A stretch of 45,534 nt of DNA from positions 1 through 45,534 of the forward strand of contig JAYMTF010000205.1 of the NCBI GenBank assembly GCA_036897485.1, in the 5' to 3' direction. The translations under genes were made by a program, and so were the position numbers. Positions 18,996-30,039 of this stretch are shown here, one piece after another (within the stretch, counting starts at the first letter, position 1; each line of letters opens with the position of its first letter). The stretch is from Pelargonium nanum. Its lineage: Eukaryota; Streptophyta; Magnoliopsida; Geraniales; Geraniaceae. Below the pieces are notes generated by a model. That model did not search any database and was not told the DNA's origin. It was given only the letters and a program-made list of their open reading frames with translations.

Positions 18996-21900
18996 ATGGC
19001 TTCAGTAGGCGTTGCACCTACTGGTTTGAGAGAATCTAGTGGCCACACTGTCGGCGTTGATAGGCTTCCTGAGGAGATGAACGACATGAAAATTAGGGAC
19101 GACAAAGTAAGTATGAGCTAGTTTACAGACGGACCCTTACCTACAATCGTATTTCACGTCGCGTTTTAGGTTTGTAGAATACTTGTGGTTGGTACTCAAA
19201 AATGTTTTTTCATTTTTTAGGAAATGGAAGCTACAGTTGTTGTTGATGGAAATGGGACTGAGACGGGTCATATAATTGTTACAACCATTGGTGGTAGAAA
19301 TGGCCAGCCAAAGCAGGTGACTCTTCATTACTTCTGCATATCTTATGGTCACGAATGCGTTATTTAACATTAAATCCAGTTATTTGTGAAATCTGTTCTT
19401 CTAATGGGTCTATCTTTGTATATAATTCTAGACGATAAGCTACATGGCCGAGCGGGTTGTTGGACATGGATCTTTTGGAGTTGTATTTCAGGTAAAGAAC
19501 CTATATTGATGATCCTGCTGATTCTTTGGTGTTTCGATGTGCTACTCTCATCTTGATTCTGATGGATGATTAGTAACAGCAATAGATGTTGATCTTCTAT
19601 GTTTATTCAGGCGAAGTGCTTAGAGACTGGTGAAACTGTTGCCATAAAAAAGGTTCTTCAAGACAAGAGGTACAAGAACCGTGAGCTGCAAACGATGCGT
19701 CTTCTTGACCATCCAAACGTTGTCTCTTTGAAGCATTGTTTCTTTTCCACTACTGAAAAGGATGAACTTTACCTTAACCTGGTACTTGAGTATGTCCCTG
19801 AAACCGTTCATCGGGTGATTAAACACTACAACAAGTTGAACCAAAGGATGCCGTTGATATATGTGAAGCTATACACATATCAGGTATACAGTCATACTTA
19901 TCGTAGTAAAGATCGTTTAGTCAAGAAATTTAATCTCTCTGTGTAATTTTCTTTTTTGTTCTATCCATTTGCTTCTTCATTGATCGCACACTTGATGTTG
20001 TAACTAATACTTCCGTTTTACTTGACAGATCTTCAGGGCATTGTCCTACATTCATCGCAGTATTGGAGTGTGTCACCGGGACATTAAGCCTCAAAATCTT
20101 TTGGTATGGCTACAGATATTTATCCCATGTCCTTTATTTGCTTAACCACATTCATATTACTACGTACACAATTATTAACATACAGAACAAGTTAAGTACC
20201 AAAGTTTGCTAGTTGACATTTTACTTACTCTTGGTTGTATATATTTGCAGGTGAATCCGCATACTCATCAAGTTAAATTGTGTGATTTTGGAAGTGCGAA
20301 AGTTTTGGTATGTTTTTCTTGTTACGGTTAATATACTCTTCCTCTTCATATTGTTGTTTTCGCTGATTGTTACTCTTCTGTTGTACTGATTTTGGAACTG
20401 CAATAATTATTTTCATTTTATTTATTTATGTATTCTTATCTTGGCTCATGTCGATCAGGTGAAAGGAGAACCCAATATATCGTACATCTGCTCAAGATAC
20501 TATAGAGCCCCTGAGCTCATTTTTGGGGCAACAGAGTACACTACTGCTATTGATGTCTGGTCTGCTGGCTGTGTTCTTGCAGAACTACTTCTTGGACAGG
20601 TACCTGATATGTTATAGAAAGTCTTCACCTCTTCATACCTCACTTATATATTGAATTTGAGCCGCAATAATACATTTTTAATTTGTGGCAGCCTTTATTT
20701 CCCGGCGAAAGTGGAGTTGATCAGCTTGTTGAGATTATCAAGGTACTTGTAACTTCTTAATTCCTTATATACAAACCCGATCCAAAAGAGGTGCGGGTTT
20801 TACACAGGAAATAGCCTGACCCGCATTTTTTTCAATGGCTAACCCAACTAGATAATTAATCGGGTCTATTTACGCAACCCAAAACCTGCAACTACGTGTG
20901 TCGGATTTAGGGTGTCTGCGGGTTCAAGTTCAAATTGTCAGCTTTACTCTAAAGTGACTGTATTATTATGCACTGTATTGTCTAGTTTTCTGTTTGGATC
21001 GTCTCAGAGTGATCGGGGTCATATGAACTGTATATTCTGTATTTGGGAAAGAACCATTTAATGGCTAAGATGTCAAAAGTAGTTATGACGGAGGTATTAC
21101 CTCCAATTTTTTCTCACGTGAATGAATTATTTGCAGGTCTTGGGCACTCCAACGAGGGAGGAAATTAAATGCATGAACCCCAACTATACAGAATTCAAAT
21201 TTCCTCAAATTAAGGCTCACCCATGGCACAAGGTATTAGGAATAAGAAAACAGCTTTGTATTGTGGTTTGCTTTCAATTTTACAATGCACTGAGATTTGA
21301 CAATTCCAATTTTACCAGATTTTCCACAAGCGGATGCCTCCAGAGGCTGTTGATCTAGTTTCAAGACTTCTGCAGTACTCTCCCAACTTACGGTGCTCAG
21401 CTGTAAGTATATATGATTTCTATTATTCTCTATGATCTATTCTTAATATAAAGAACAGCTTAGTGCACGAGGCACCCACCTTTTTTGGGATCTTGAAGAG
21501 GCTGTTTCCATAGCTGAACTTGTTATCAACCTTAGAGTTGCACCTATGCTCATCCTTCTGCTTTGTATTAGCGAGTCGTAAATTCGTACTTGCCTCTTGC
21601 TTGCTCCGAATGCCTACTTCCGGCAACGGTGCAAATTGCAAATAAATACCCAATACTTGGCCCCATTTGCAGATAGCTCCCTATACTTTTTTTTCTTCAT
21701 GATAATGGATTCCATTTACTTTCAGTTTTTCATTCCGGCAATGTGAAGCTGATAGTGATGTTCATAACCTTAAAAAAAAGAGTATTTTGGAGAGAAAAAA
21801 ATGATGGATCATGTGCCATCATACACATGACGAGTTATCTGCAAAAGGGCTATCTATCGGCAATATATTAGCTAGTAGTTGCAAAATTGCTCTCTACATT

Positions 21901-22204
21901 TGGAATTTATGAGTGTATTTGCCTTGCAGTTGGATGCCTTGATTCATCCTTTCTTTGATGAGTTGCGCGACCCAAACAGCCGCCTGCCAAATGGACGTTT
22001 CCTTCCACCTCTATTCAATTTTAAGGCTCATGGTATAAATAGTTTCTCAACCTCCTGAAAGCTAATATTATCTTCATGAGCGTCTCTGACTGATTGTTTT
22101 GTTGATGTTGCTGTTTATCAGAATTGAAAGGAGTGCCGGTTGAGATCTTAGTGAAACTGATCCCGGAGCATGCAAGAAAGCAGTGCCCGTTTCTAGGGTT
22201 GTGA
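18996..22204 (+). CDS. Shaggy-related GSK3 protein kinase (AtSK11/12 type)
   Basis: Twelve exons encode 409 residues: 18996-19106, 19221-19316, 19432-19491, 19611-19883, 20029-20103, 20251-20307, 20459-20599, 20692-20742, 21137-21232, 21319-21402, 21930-22032, 22122-22204 (1230 nt; phases agree). It is a cytosolic/nuclear Ser/Thr kinase of the glycogen synthase kinase 3 family, whose plant members act in brassinosteroid, stress and floral patterning pathways. Visible motifs are the glycine loop [16 protein letters not shown] (ATP lysine), [11 protein letters not shown] (catalytic loop), CDFGSAK (Mg binding), activation-loop [12 protein letters not shown] with the conserved Tyr, and TREE ([15 protein letters not shown]). 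The N-terminus [10 protein letters not shown]...[19 protein letters not shown] is characteristic of clade I (Arabidopsis SK11/SK12). Everything needed for activity is present. Intron 8 holds a hAT-like remnant and intron 10 an Au-SINE remnant. Confidence 0.97.
20771..20945. mobile_element. hAT-like MITE remnant in kinase intron 8
   Basis: The interior alternates ACCCG and CGGGT phrases (GTGCGGGTTTTA, GACCCGCAT, GTCTGCGGGTTCAAG) and ends CAAATTGTCAGCTTTA, matching the right end of the TAGAGCTGG element family elsewhere in the window. The left end is not clean, so borders are approximate. Confidence 0.45.
21459..21555 (-). mobile_element. Au-type SINE remnant in kinase intron 10
   Basis: The plus strand carries GTGCACGAGGCACCCACC, then GAAGAGGCTGTTTCCATAG and ACCTTAGAGT. 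These are the reverse complements of the 3' end and middle of the plant Au SINE consensus as I remember it (a tRNA-derived retroposon). The copy is internally deleted and degenerate. Confidence 0.45.
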
Positions 22205-23009
22205 TTCTGTTGTTGGCGATATGTATTCCTCGTACTGTGTTTGATCGTTGATATCGAGCTTATTTATTGTCTAATGTATTTGCTGTCTCAGTGTATCATG
22301 TTTGTAAAAGCAGATTTAGAGATGTTATTTATTTGCAGAAACCTTGAAATGGGTATGAAGGTTATATTGTTACCCAGTTACTCTTATTGTATCACTACTA
22401 TTACCATATTGTTATCTTCAATAGAGACTGTGTCTTGTCTTGTTTTTTCTCTTCTTTTCTCTTTTGAGTCAATCTATTCAGCACCGTCTTTGATACATTC
22501 ACTTCATGTCCATTTAGTCTGGTTCAGGCCGATTTTAATCAAGGGCTAAGATCAAAATTTGCTTTAATATCATATTAAATCATAGGGTCTCGTTGATCTT
22601 TGGAGAAGTTATTTCCAAAAATTATGAATGCAAGTGTTTGTTGTAAAGATGGGCAAAAGAAAAGTAGAAAGTTAAATCTCTTGCATTTTTGTTGCAACCA
22701 TTTTAAGAGTTTATGAATTTTCTCATCTTTTTCCCTACATCCAAACATTGGTACTAGCTAGGGTTAGACTACATTATCAATATGCAACTTGCAAGTCTCA
22801 ACCTGTAGTACTCTATGTGTTTTTTCTTTTCATTGGTACTTGTCACCGCAATAATGGAAACACGAACCAACAATATGAGTTTCGTATTTATTACTGGTCT
22901 CATTATTGTTTGATTACTTATGCTAAAATGCCAAATTATTTGCAAATATTACAATATCGTATTCATTATTGGTCTCATTGATGAACGCAGTGAATTTTAA
23001 CGTTGTACA
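22205..23009. other. 3' flank of the kinase gene
   Basis: Includes the presumed 3' UTR. Two near-identical phrases CGTATT(T/C)ATTA(C/T)TGGTCTCATT lie at about 22880 and 22959, a short direct repeat. ORFs of 102 and 77 codons here show no recognisable protein features. Confidence 0.4.
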
Positions 23010-23040
<31 letters not shown>

Positions 23041-23180
23041 TTAAAAGTTGAGCTACACAATAGGGGGTAGCTCTCCCCTTTAAACCCAAAACCTCCACCC
23101 CACCCGACGCAATGAGATTTGTACCCACGACCTCCAACATGGAGATGTGTGTCTTGACTATTGCGCCACCCCTTAGGGGG
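23010..23180 (-). mobile_element. tRNA-derived SINE-like element with (ATT)n tract
   Basis: Read on minus: TGGCGCAATAGTCAAGAC near the head resembles a Pol III A-box, and GGTCGTGGGTACAAATCTC resembles a B-box. The body then runs to TAGCTCAACTTTTAAAA and ends in (TAA)n, seen on + as about 10 ATT units at 23010-23040. The order A-box, B-box, unrelated body, simple-repeat tail fits a tRNA-derived SINE inserted in the minus orientation. No clear target duplication was found. Confidence 0.5.
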
Positions 23181-25903
23181 CGCTCATAATATTATTGATG
23201 CATCATTCTAAGCTAAATATTATTTGGTTTATTTTTTAAGGTGTTAATTCACATTAGGTGTGATTTATTTTAGTTATATCAAATATTTATTTTACGGTCA
23301 ACTTAATGCAATTAGGTGTGTCATCAAACTTTTAGGATTAGTGAAAAGAATAATAAAAAATAGAAATGAAACAAAATTTAAGTACAAGGCGTGATAATAA
23401 AAGGAGTATCACAATGATTATCGTTAAAACCCTAAAAGAGACAAAGCAAAGAGCTCCACCCAAAACCCTCACAAAGATTCTTATTCCAACTTACATTCCT
23501 CACAAAACGTGCATCAACTTCTACTTTTAGATCCACTAACAAGTTTTCTATAGAATCAAGATCACTATGTTATGATTATATAATATATATACAAGATCGT
23601 TTATATGTGAATTTGATAATTAATAATGTGTTAAATATAAGTTTGACACATTCATCGAAGAATATAAACTGCAACGATTTTTAGCGTGCTGAGAAAATAA
23701 TGAACAAAAGATAATGATATCAATATTGATATTATGATGATGGTGGTGATGGTGACTTTTGATGGAGAGAGGATTCACATGATTTGTATTTATTTGATTA
23801 TTTGTTTTAACTATTCATTACAACTCAAATAATTTGAAAGAAAAAATTGGAAGCAATCAAATTTGAAGTACATCAAATTATTGAAACTCATATGCCACAC
23901 ATATATGATACATATTATGGAAAAAATGAGAATATAAATTGCGATGTCGACGATCTTTGTCATGTGGAGAAAAAAACGGACAAAGATAACTATAATGATG
24001 ATGATGACAACTAGAACGATGGTGACAACGATGGTGATGGTAATGGTGATGGTGCAAAATGTAGAGATAGAGGATTTGCCATGTTAGTATTTAGTTGTTT
24101 GTTTGTTAATTTAACTATTCATTCTATACTCATATTATTTTGTTAAGAACAAGAAGTCTAATCCGTCTATGTGATTTAGACACCTTATTATATTTTCGAG
24201 TCGGACGAGTAATTCCGTTTTTAAAAATCAATACGACAAGTATACCATACCGTATATAAGATTTTAATGATATGTCATATGATTATTTACTTGGTTAAGC
24301 TTAATCTAATTAATATAACATGACACATATTTTTTATTATATATATTTATATATGGATATAGATACATGTTGGCATTGCCATTTGCCACCACCCCCACTT
24401 TGTTTTGACTGCAATAATGTGATCCAAACATAGACTATCCATTTTGCTTCAAGTCTCTCCCACCTCCAACTCCACCTATTCACTTGTCAAATTATAGAAA
24501 AATAAAGGAGCACAACAATTTGTGTGATAAAATAACTATTAAATTGCATGCCCAAACACTATTTCAGTTCAGACAAAAAAGAAAACCAAAGTGGGCATCA
24601 ACAGTTGTGCCCTAAAAAATAATAAAATAGAATAAAGGATCTCAGCTGAGGATATTGTATTGGTCAGTGAATTTAGCCATTTAGGCTACCCATCCCAGCC
24701 CACAATTATGTGTTGTTGACCCAAAAATAGCAATATGAACAAAAATAATTCCATAACTTTCATGACAAAATAACTAGAAATTGTAACTACTTATTATACC
24801 TATGCAACTTTTGTAATTTCAATAGTTTCATATAGATGGAATAATAGGAGTTATTAATACAGAGATAGATTTAAAAAATTGTTTCACTATTAGAGAGAAC
24901 GGATCTTGAGTCTCACGTGAATAGGTGAACTTAAGTTAGAAAACAGAACATATGGATCATTGGGCTCAAACAGAACCAACTCTGATTTCATGTTAAACTG
25001 TAACTAGACTCGAAAGATTAAAGGTACAGATGGGTGGAGAGTCCAACTAATATTTTAAGTGATAACTGACTTCTTTCGACATGAAATTTCTTAACATCCC
25101 TCAAGTGCGAGTTGGATAGAGATGAACACGAGCCTAATCACACACATAGATAGACTTAAATCGAAAATATCTCTTAGCATTCTCCTCATGTACAGGTCTC
25201 ACATAAATAATTAGACTTAAGTTGAAAGTGTTACATAACAATTAATCATGTAATCTCACTGTTTCATTGGAGAAACTGGGAGTTCTTGTAGGTTGTGACC
25301 AATCACAAACCGTCCAAAACTACTTGAAAAAATAAAATATGATCAAAAGAAACAAGAAGCAACCCAGCTCAACCTCTTGTTGTCCACTCCTTTCCCTTCA
25401 AAAAACCTTTCTCTTTCAACTTTCCATTTCCACTCATAAAATGCTCATTTGCAAATCCAGATTCTCTCAATGGAACACAATATGGTCGGCTTCAAGCCAT
25501 TATTATTATAATGTTTAGCCACAACCGACCTCCAAAAGCATTGCACACAAAAACCTTCCCACTCACTCTACTTGCTTACTATAAAAAAAGCCCTAGTTTC
25601 TTGCACATCCTCTCCTACTTGTGCACAACTTGTTCTCTCATCTTGTGGTCACATACCCAAATCTTGCATCATTTCTCTTTAGACTTCCCACGAACGTGGG
25701 CGCCTTGAAAAACCAATCCAATAATCAAAAACCCGAGTCGAATTCTTTGAATTTCATTCCCAACCTTGATAGCTTGTCCATGCCCTAGTGAAAGAGACCT
25801 CTCCCATTCTAGGACAGTAACATTCCTTTTGTTGCTCTATAAGTGTCACATTTGAAGAAAAAAATAATAACTAAGTTTCTATTGCTCTCTCATTTTTCTC
25901 AAA
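23181..25903. other. Long AT-rich intergenic region before the polygalacturonase
   Basis: No gene seen. It holds a diverged tandem duplication (23655-24140). A stretch at about 24890-25260 with phrases such as GGGCTCAAACAGAACCAACTCTGATTTCATGTTAAA and CATCCCTCAAGTGCGAG resembles a common dispersed plant repeat of uncertain class. A candidate TATA (CTATAAG, about 25838) lies 66 bp before the polygalacturonase ATG. Short ORFs, including one of 65 codons at 25511, look like chance. Confidence 0.45.
23655..24140 (+). repeat. Diverged tandem duplication with GATGGT runs
   Basis: Two units of roughly 200 bp, about 23660-23835 and 23930-24140, share the same order: GAATATAAA(C/T)TGC, a GAGAAAA...GACAAAGATAA block, a GATGATGGTGGTGATGGTG-type run, GATGGAGAGAGGATT / GTAGAGATAGAGGATTTGCC, then TTAACTATTCATT. 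Unit 2 is expanded in the GATGGT part. No coding potential. Confidence 0.5.
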
Positions 25904-28449
25904 ATGTCACTTGTGCTTTTCCAATCTTTGGTGCTTCTTGTTATTCTCTCCTCCTCAGCTCATGGTAGGTTTCTTGATTACTTTAAGTTCATGAGTACTC
26001 ATGATAATTTGCATACCGTTTCGCGGGTCTCTCTTTCGCCTTCTCCTTCGCCTTTTCTAGCTCCTCAGCCTAATTCTGTCATAGCTGCAAGTCCAAGCTA
26101 CAATGCTAAACCAATTGAGAAAGTTCCAATATTCAATGTGTTGAGTTTTGGTGGTGTTGGGGATGGCACTTCAGATGACACTCAAGCCATGAAAATGGCT
26201 TGGGACAGTGCTTGCCAAGAGGATTCTGAGTCTGTGACTCTTCTTGTTCCTAGAGGCCATTTGTTTATGATACAATCCACTATCTTCACAGGGCCATGCA
26301 AAAGCAACAACCTAGTGTTTCAGGTATATAAAATCTTAAATAATGTTGTTTCACATGTTGGTGTGCTAGTAAATTTTTAATGTTGTTAGTGATGATCATA
26401 TGTGTACAAATGTACTAATGTTGTGTTGATTTTGATTGTTTGAAGATTGATGGAACTGTGATGCCTCCTGATGGACCAGAATCATGGCCAAAAGGCAACA
26501 GCAAGAGACAGTGGATTGTGTTCTACAGAATCAATGGAATGTCACTGCAAGGTGGTGGCCTCATTGATGGTAGAGGAGAAAAATGGTGGAATCTTCCTTG
26601 CAAGCCCCACAAGGTCTCATCTTTAAAAAAAACATTACTTTTTTTGCACCCATTTTTGCTTTTCTAGTCACTTCTAGAATCGTGTTTACGGGTCATTTTC
26701 GTGTCGTGTTAAAAGTTTGTTATTATATTAAAATATTATTTAAATTTGATCAGTTTGTTAAACGGGTTGAATAACACGACACAAACACAATCCATTTATG
26801 ACCCAAATTGTCAGTTCTACTTTTTATTGATCTTTGTGTGACCAATTTTCAGGGCATAAATGGAACCACAATGCCAGGTCCTTGTGACAGCCCAGTTGTA
26901 AGTAACATATACAAAACACCCAATTTACACTACTTTTGCAAGAAAGTTTCATTTTCTTGACACAAATGTGTAAATCTTTGTCTCAATTCTCAGGCTCTGA
27001 GGTTCTTCATGAGCTCAAACTTGACAGTGAAGGGATTGAAGATCAAGAACAGCCCTCAGTTCAATTTTCGATTCGACGGTTGCGAAAATGTGCATATAGA
27101 GTCACTAACCATTAAAGCACCTTCTCTTAGCCCTAACACAGATGGGATTCACATAGAGAACACAAGGAATGTGACACTCTACAACTCAGTCATTGCAAAT
27201 GGTAGGGCGAAGAAGAAGCTTCTTGTTCTCTATAGCTTTAAATGTTGGTGGTTTTTTGGGTTCTTGGACTGAAAATTTGAGTTCTTGCAGGTGATGATTG
27301 TGTCTCAATTGGAGCTGGTACTCACAATGTTGACATCAAGAACATTACTTGTGGTCCAAGTCATGGAATAAGGTATGTACTAAGAGAGAGAGAGTTTGAT
27401 TAGCTTATAATGAGATAAAATGACGGTTCAGTGCACGAGATTTCCTATATTGTTGGTGGGGTCTACGGAGAGTACACAACTTTATTTGGATTAGATTATA
27501 AGTTGAAATAGTTCAACGAAATTATTTTAAAGGGCGGTCCAGTGCACGAGGCTTTCACCATTATAAAGTATATAGAGAGTCATTTATATACACAACTTTA
27601 CTTCTATTTATGTAAAGAAATTGTTTTACTAACCAACATATGACCTTGAAGTCACAAGGTAATAACTTATCATAAGACGCGTGTTTGATAGAGTAAATGT
27701 CTTTATTGCCCTTTGACCTTGCAATTTTTTCCACATAGAGCCATTACATTTTTTGTGTTGACCTATTAAATATATACTTTGTATATGAAATAGTCTATGA
27801 TTATGGTGCTTATGGTTGGAAAAATACAAGACACCTTTCGTTTGTTTCCCGTCATGCGATTATCAACATTTTTATCTAAACAGCTATCCGACATCTAACA
27901 TTTCCAACTCGAACAATAACCAACAAACTCCCTTCCATTCTCTGCAGCATTGGAAGCCTAGGAGTCCACAACTCAAGAGCCTGTGTCTCCAACATCACAG
28001 TGCAAGACACAACAATCAAACACTCGGACAACGGAGTTCGGATCAAAACATGGCAAGGAGGCTCCGGCGCCGTCTCCAACGTGATCTTCCACAACATCCA
28101 CATGGACACTGTCCGGAACCCAATCATGGTGGACCAATACTACTGTCTCACCAAGAACTGTCCCAACCAGACATCTAATGTTCTTGTCTCAGACATAATG
28201 TACACAAACATAAGAGGCACTTATGATGCAAGAAGCCCTCCTATGCATTTTGGGTGCAGCGACTCGGTTCCATGCTCGAATTTGACCCTCTCGGAGATCG
28301 AGTTGTTGCCCGCGAAAGGGGAGATTTTGCAGGGACCCTTTTGCTGGAATGCTTATGGGACTATGGAGACACTCACTATTCCGCCGGCTTTTTGCTTGCT
28401 CGAAGGGTTGCCGGAGTCGCTGCCGGAGAGTGATGGTGGGCAGTGTTGA
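25904..28449 (+). CDS. Secreted polygalacturonase (GH28 family)
   Basis: Six exons encode 474 residues: 25904-26323, 26446-26613, 26853-26897, 26994-27201, 27291-27372, 27948-28449 (1425 nt). Glycoside hydrolase family 28 enzymes cleave alpha-1,4-galacturonan (pectin) in the cell wall by a right-handed beta-helix fold. Catalytic signatures are all present: SPNTDGIH (exon 4), [11 protein letters not shown] (exon 5), GPSHGISIGSLG across the exon 5/6 junction, and RIKTWQGG (exon 6). Residues 1-21 form a signal peptide (hydrophobic [13 protein letters not shown]). Between it and the VFNVLSFG-like start of the catalytic domain ([14 protein letters not shown]) is an extension rich in Ser and Pro ([14 protein letters not shown]). 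Several Cys and N-glycosylation sites (NLT, NVT, NIT) fit secretion. Introns 2 and 5 contain transposon remnants. Endo versus exo action cannot be decided. Confidence 0.95.
26687..26816. mobile_element. hAT-like MITE remnant in polygalacturonase intron 2
   Basis: Left part TCGTGTTTACGGGTCATTTTCGTGTCGTG and right part AACACGACACAAACACAATCCATTTATGACCC are inverted relative to each other, followed by AAATTGTCAGTTCTAC. The CACGACACAAACAC wording also occurs in the element at 39289-39543, so both belong to the same repeat family. Confidence 0.5.
27424..27672 (-). mobile_element. Two Au-type SINE remnants in polygalacturonase intron 5
   Basis: A degenerate copy at about 27424-27480 reads ACGGTTCAGTGCACGAG then GGTGGGGTCTACGGAGAG. 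A fuller copy at about 27529-27672 reads AAAGGGCGGTCCAGTGCACGAGG and, after a variable middle, CATATGACCTTGAAGTCACAAGGTAATAACTT. Reverse-complemented, this is the Au SINE 3' end (GTGCAC...GCCCTTT) and the B-box/GGTCA region. The tRNA-like head is truncated. Assigned from memory of the consensus. Confidence 0.6.
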
Positions 28450-30039
28450 ATGTGATCCTTGTTGGTGAGTTTAGGTGATTATGTAAAGTAGAGATTTGAA
28501 AGATAAGTGTGTATTTAGAGGAGGGAGGGCTCTAGGAGTGTGAAATGGAAGTGTGTAACAAAGTTTACTATAAGCTTATATATAAAATAAGAAACTAATC
28601 CTCAACTAATATTATTGTGGAGGTTATGACTTGTCAGATGTGACAATTCGGATTGATAAGACAAGTTCGTAAGTTGTAAGTTTTATGCTGCTAGTCGTGT
28701 TATGACGACTCATGTTAAAATTTCAACCGAATTAGTTCAAACAAAAAGTCATCTTCAAGAAATACAAATATCATTACTAAAAGTAAGAAGGGGTAGTTAA
28801 GATGAGAGAGAGAGAGAGTATGAGAAACATAAAATGACAAAAAATAAAGGGCATGCATGCTGAAGAGAAAGGGATGGTGTGATGTGGGCACTAAAATGGG
28901 TCATATTTGTCAAACCAGCAACAAGCATGGGACCAATATAGAAGAAAGAAATAATGTGATCAACAAAAGAGAAGACCAAAACACAAAGGTAGCTCTCTCT
29001 CTCTCTAGTCTTTAATCTTTATAGAGATAGAGCAAAGGAAATAGAAAAATAAAGGTGAGTAAGTGATGAAGCAAAAACTCCCATGTGCTTGCAATGACAT
29101 GTTGTTCATAAGATGAATTGGGACTAAAATGTGATTGCTATAGCTATGGCTAATGGCTCTATCACTAAGGCATGGGTTTTGCAAAATGGTAGGCTAAAAA
29201 AGGCATTAGGGGTTGGGTGGGTGGATGGATGGGTGGATGCAATGCAACCCACCTACCTTACTTCCCATTACCTTTCCACCCAACCCAACATTCATCTTCC
29301 ACAACCCACCAACCTCTCATTCTCATTCTCCTTTTTTTTTATCTTTCAACATTTAACAATAATAATAATTTTTAAAATATAAAAGAAAAACTTAATTGTG
29401 GTATCTCAAGTCGTTCTAAACGTTATCCATGATTTCCAGCACAATCCGTTCGTTATTTCAGATTCATAATAGTGTCACTACCATTGAGCAGCGGGAGCAA
29501 AAATCGAGCTCAATGGCCATGCAAACTAGACGAACCGCCCCGTTGATTTGGTTTCTAAAACGTTGGCCTCGCTCATAAATATTGGAATCGTTAAAACTCA
29601 CATCAAGTAGCCCACAATATTTGCTCAACCATGATGGAGATTCCTTTCAACATACCGTCTTTCTTGAAATTATTTGGTTTCTAACGAGTACATAATTGTT
29701 TGTTACAACACGAACTCTCTCTTCGAGTGCTAGATGTGCAGGGTTTTTCTACCAAGTAGAGACATCATAAGGCTGAGAGAATCAAAAACAAGAAAACATG
29801 CAAATGACAAAACCAAACACCAGAAGTGTAAAAGCAAACTGAGATTTATTCACATATTAGACTAAAAGATTATGAGATGTTTCAACAAAGAAAAAGCATG
29901 AGATTTATGAGCCACAATCACACTTTCCATTCAAATATGTTCATAGTTTATTGAAGCATTCCACAGAGCAAGCATTTCATCCACACCTTTACATAAATGG
30001 CCAACGTTCGAGTAAAAGATGTTGGTGGATGATAAAAGA
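28450..30039. other. Convergent intergenic region, polygalacturonase / peptidase
   Basis: Contains the 3' flanks of both genes. Features seen: GA repeats at about 28804-28818, the palindromic GCATGCATGC at about 28852, CT repeats at about 28993-29007, and a G-rich/C-rich inverted pair at about 29209-29313. ORFs here are short and featureless. Confidence 0.45.

Noticed and set aside
22241-22981. Short ORFs downstream of the shaggy-like kinase
   Set aside because: AT-rich and hydrophobic by composition, with no splice continuity to the gene and no recognisable domain.
28861-29020. Possible microRNA precursor near the GCATGCATGC palindrome
   Set aside because: No arm matches a plant microRNA I know, and the flanking GA and CT runs alone explain the apparent pairing.
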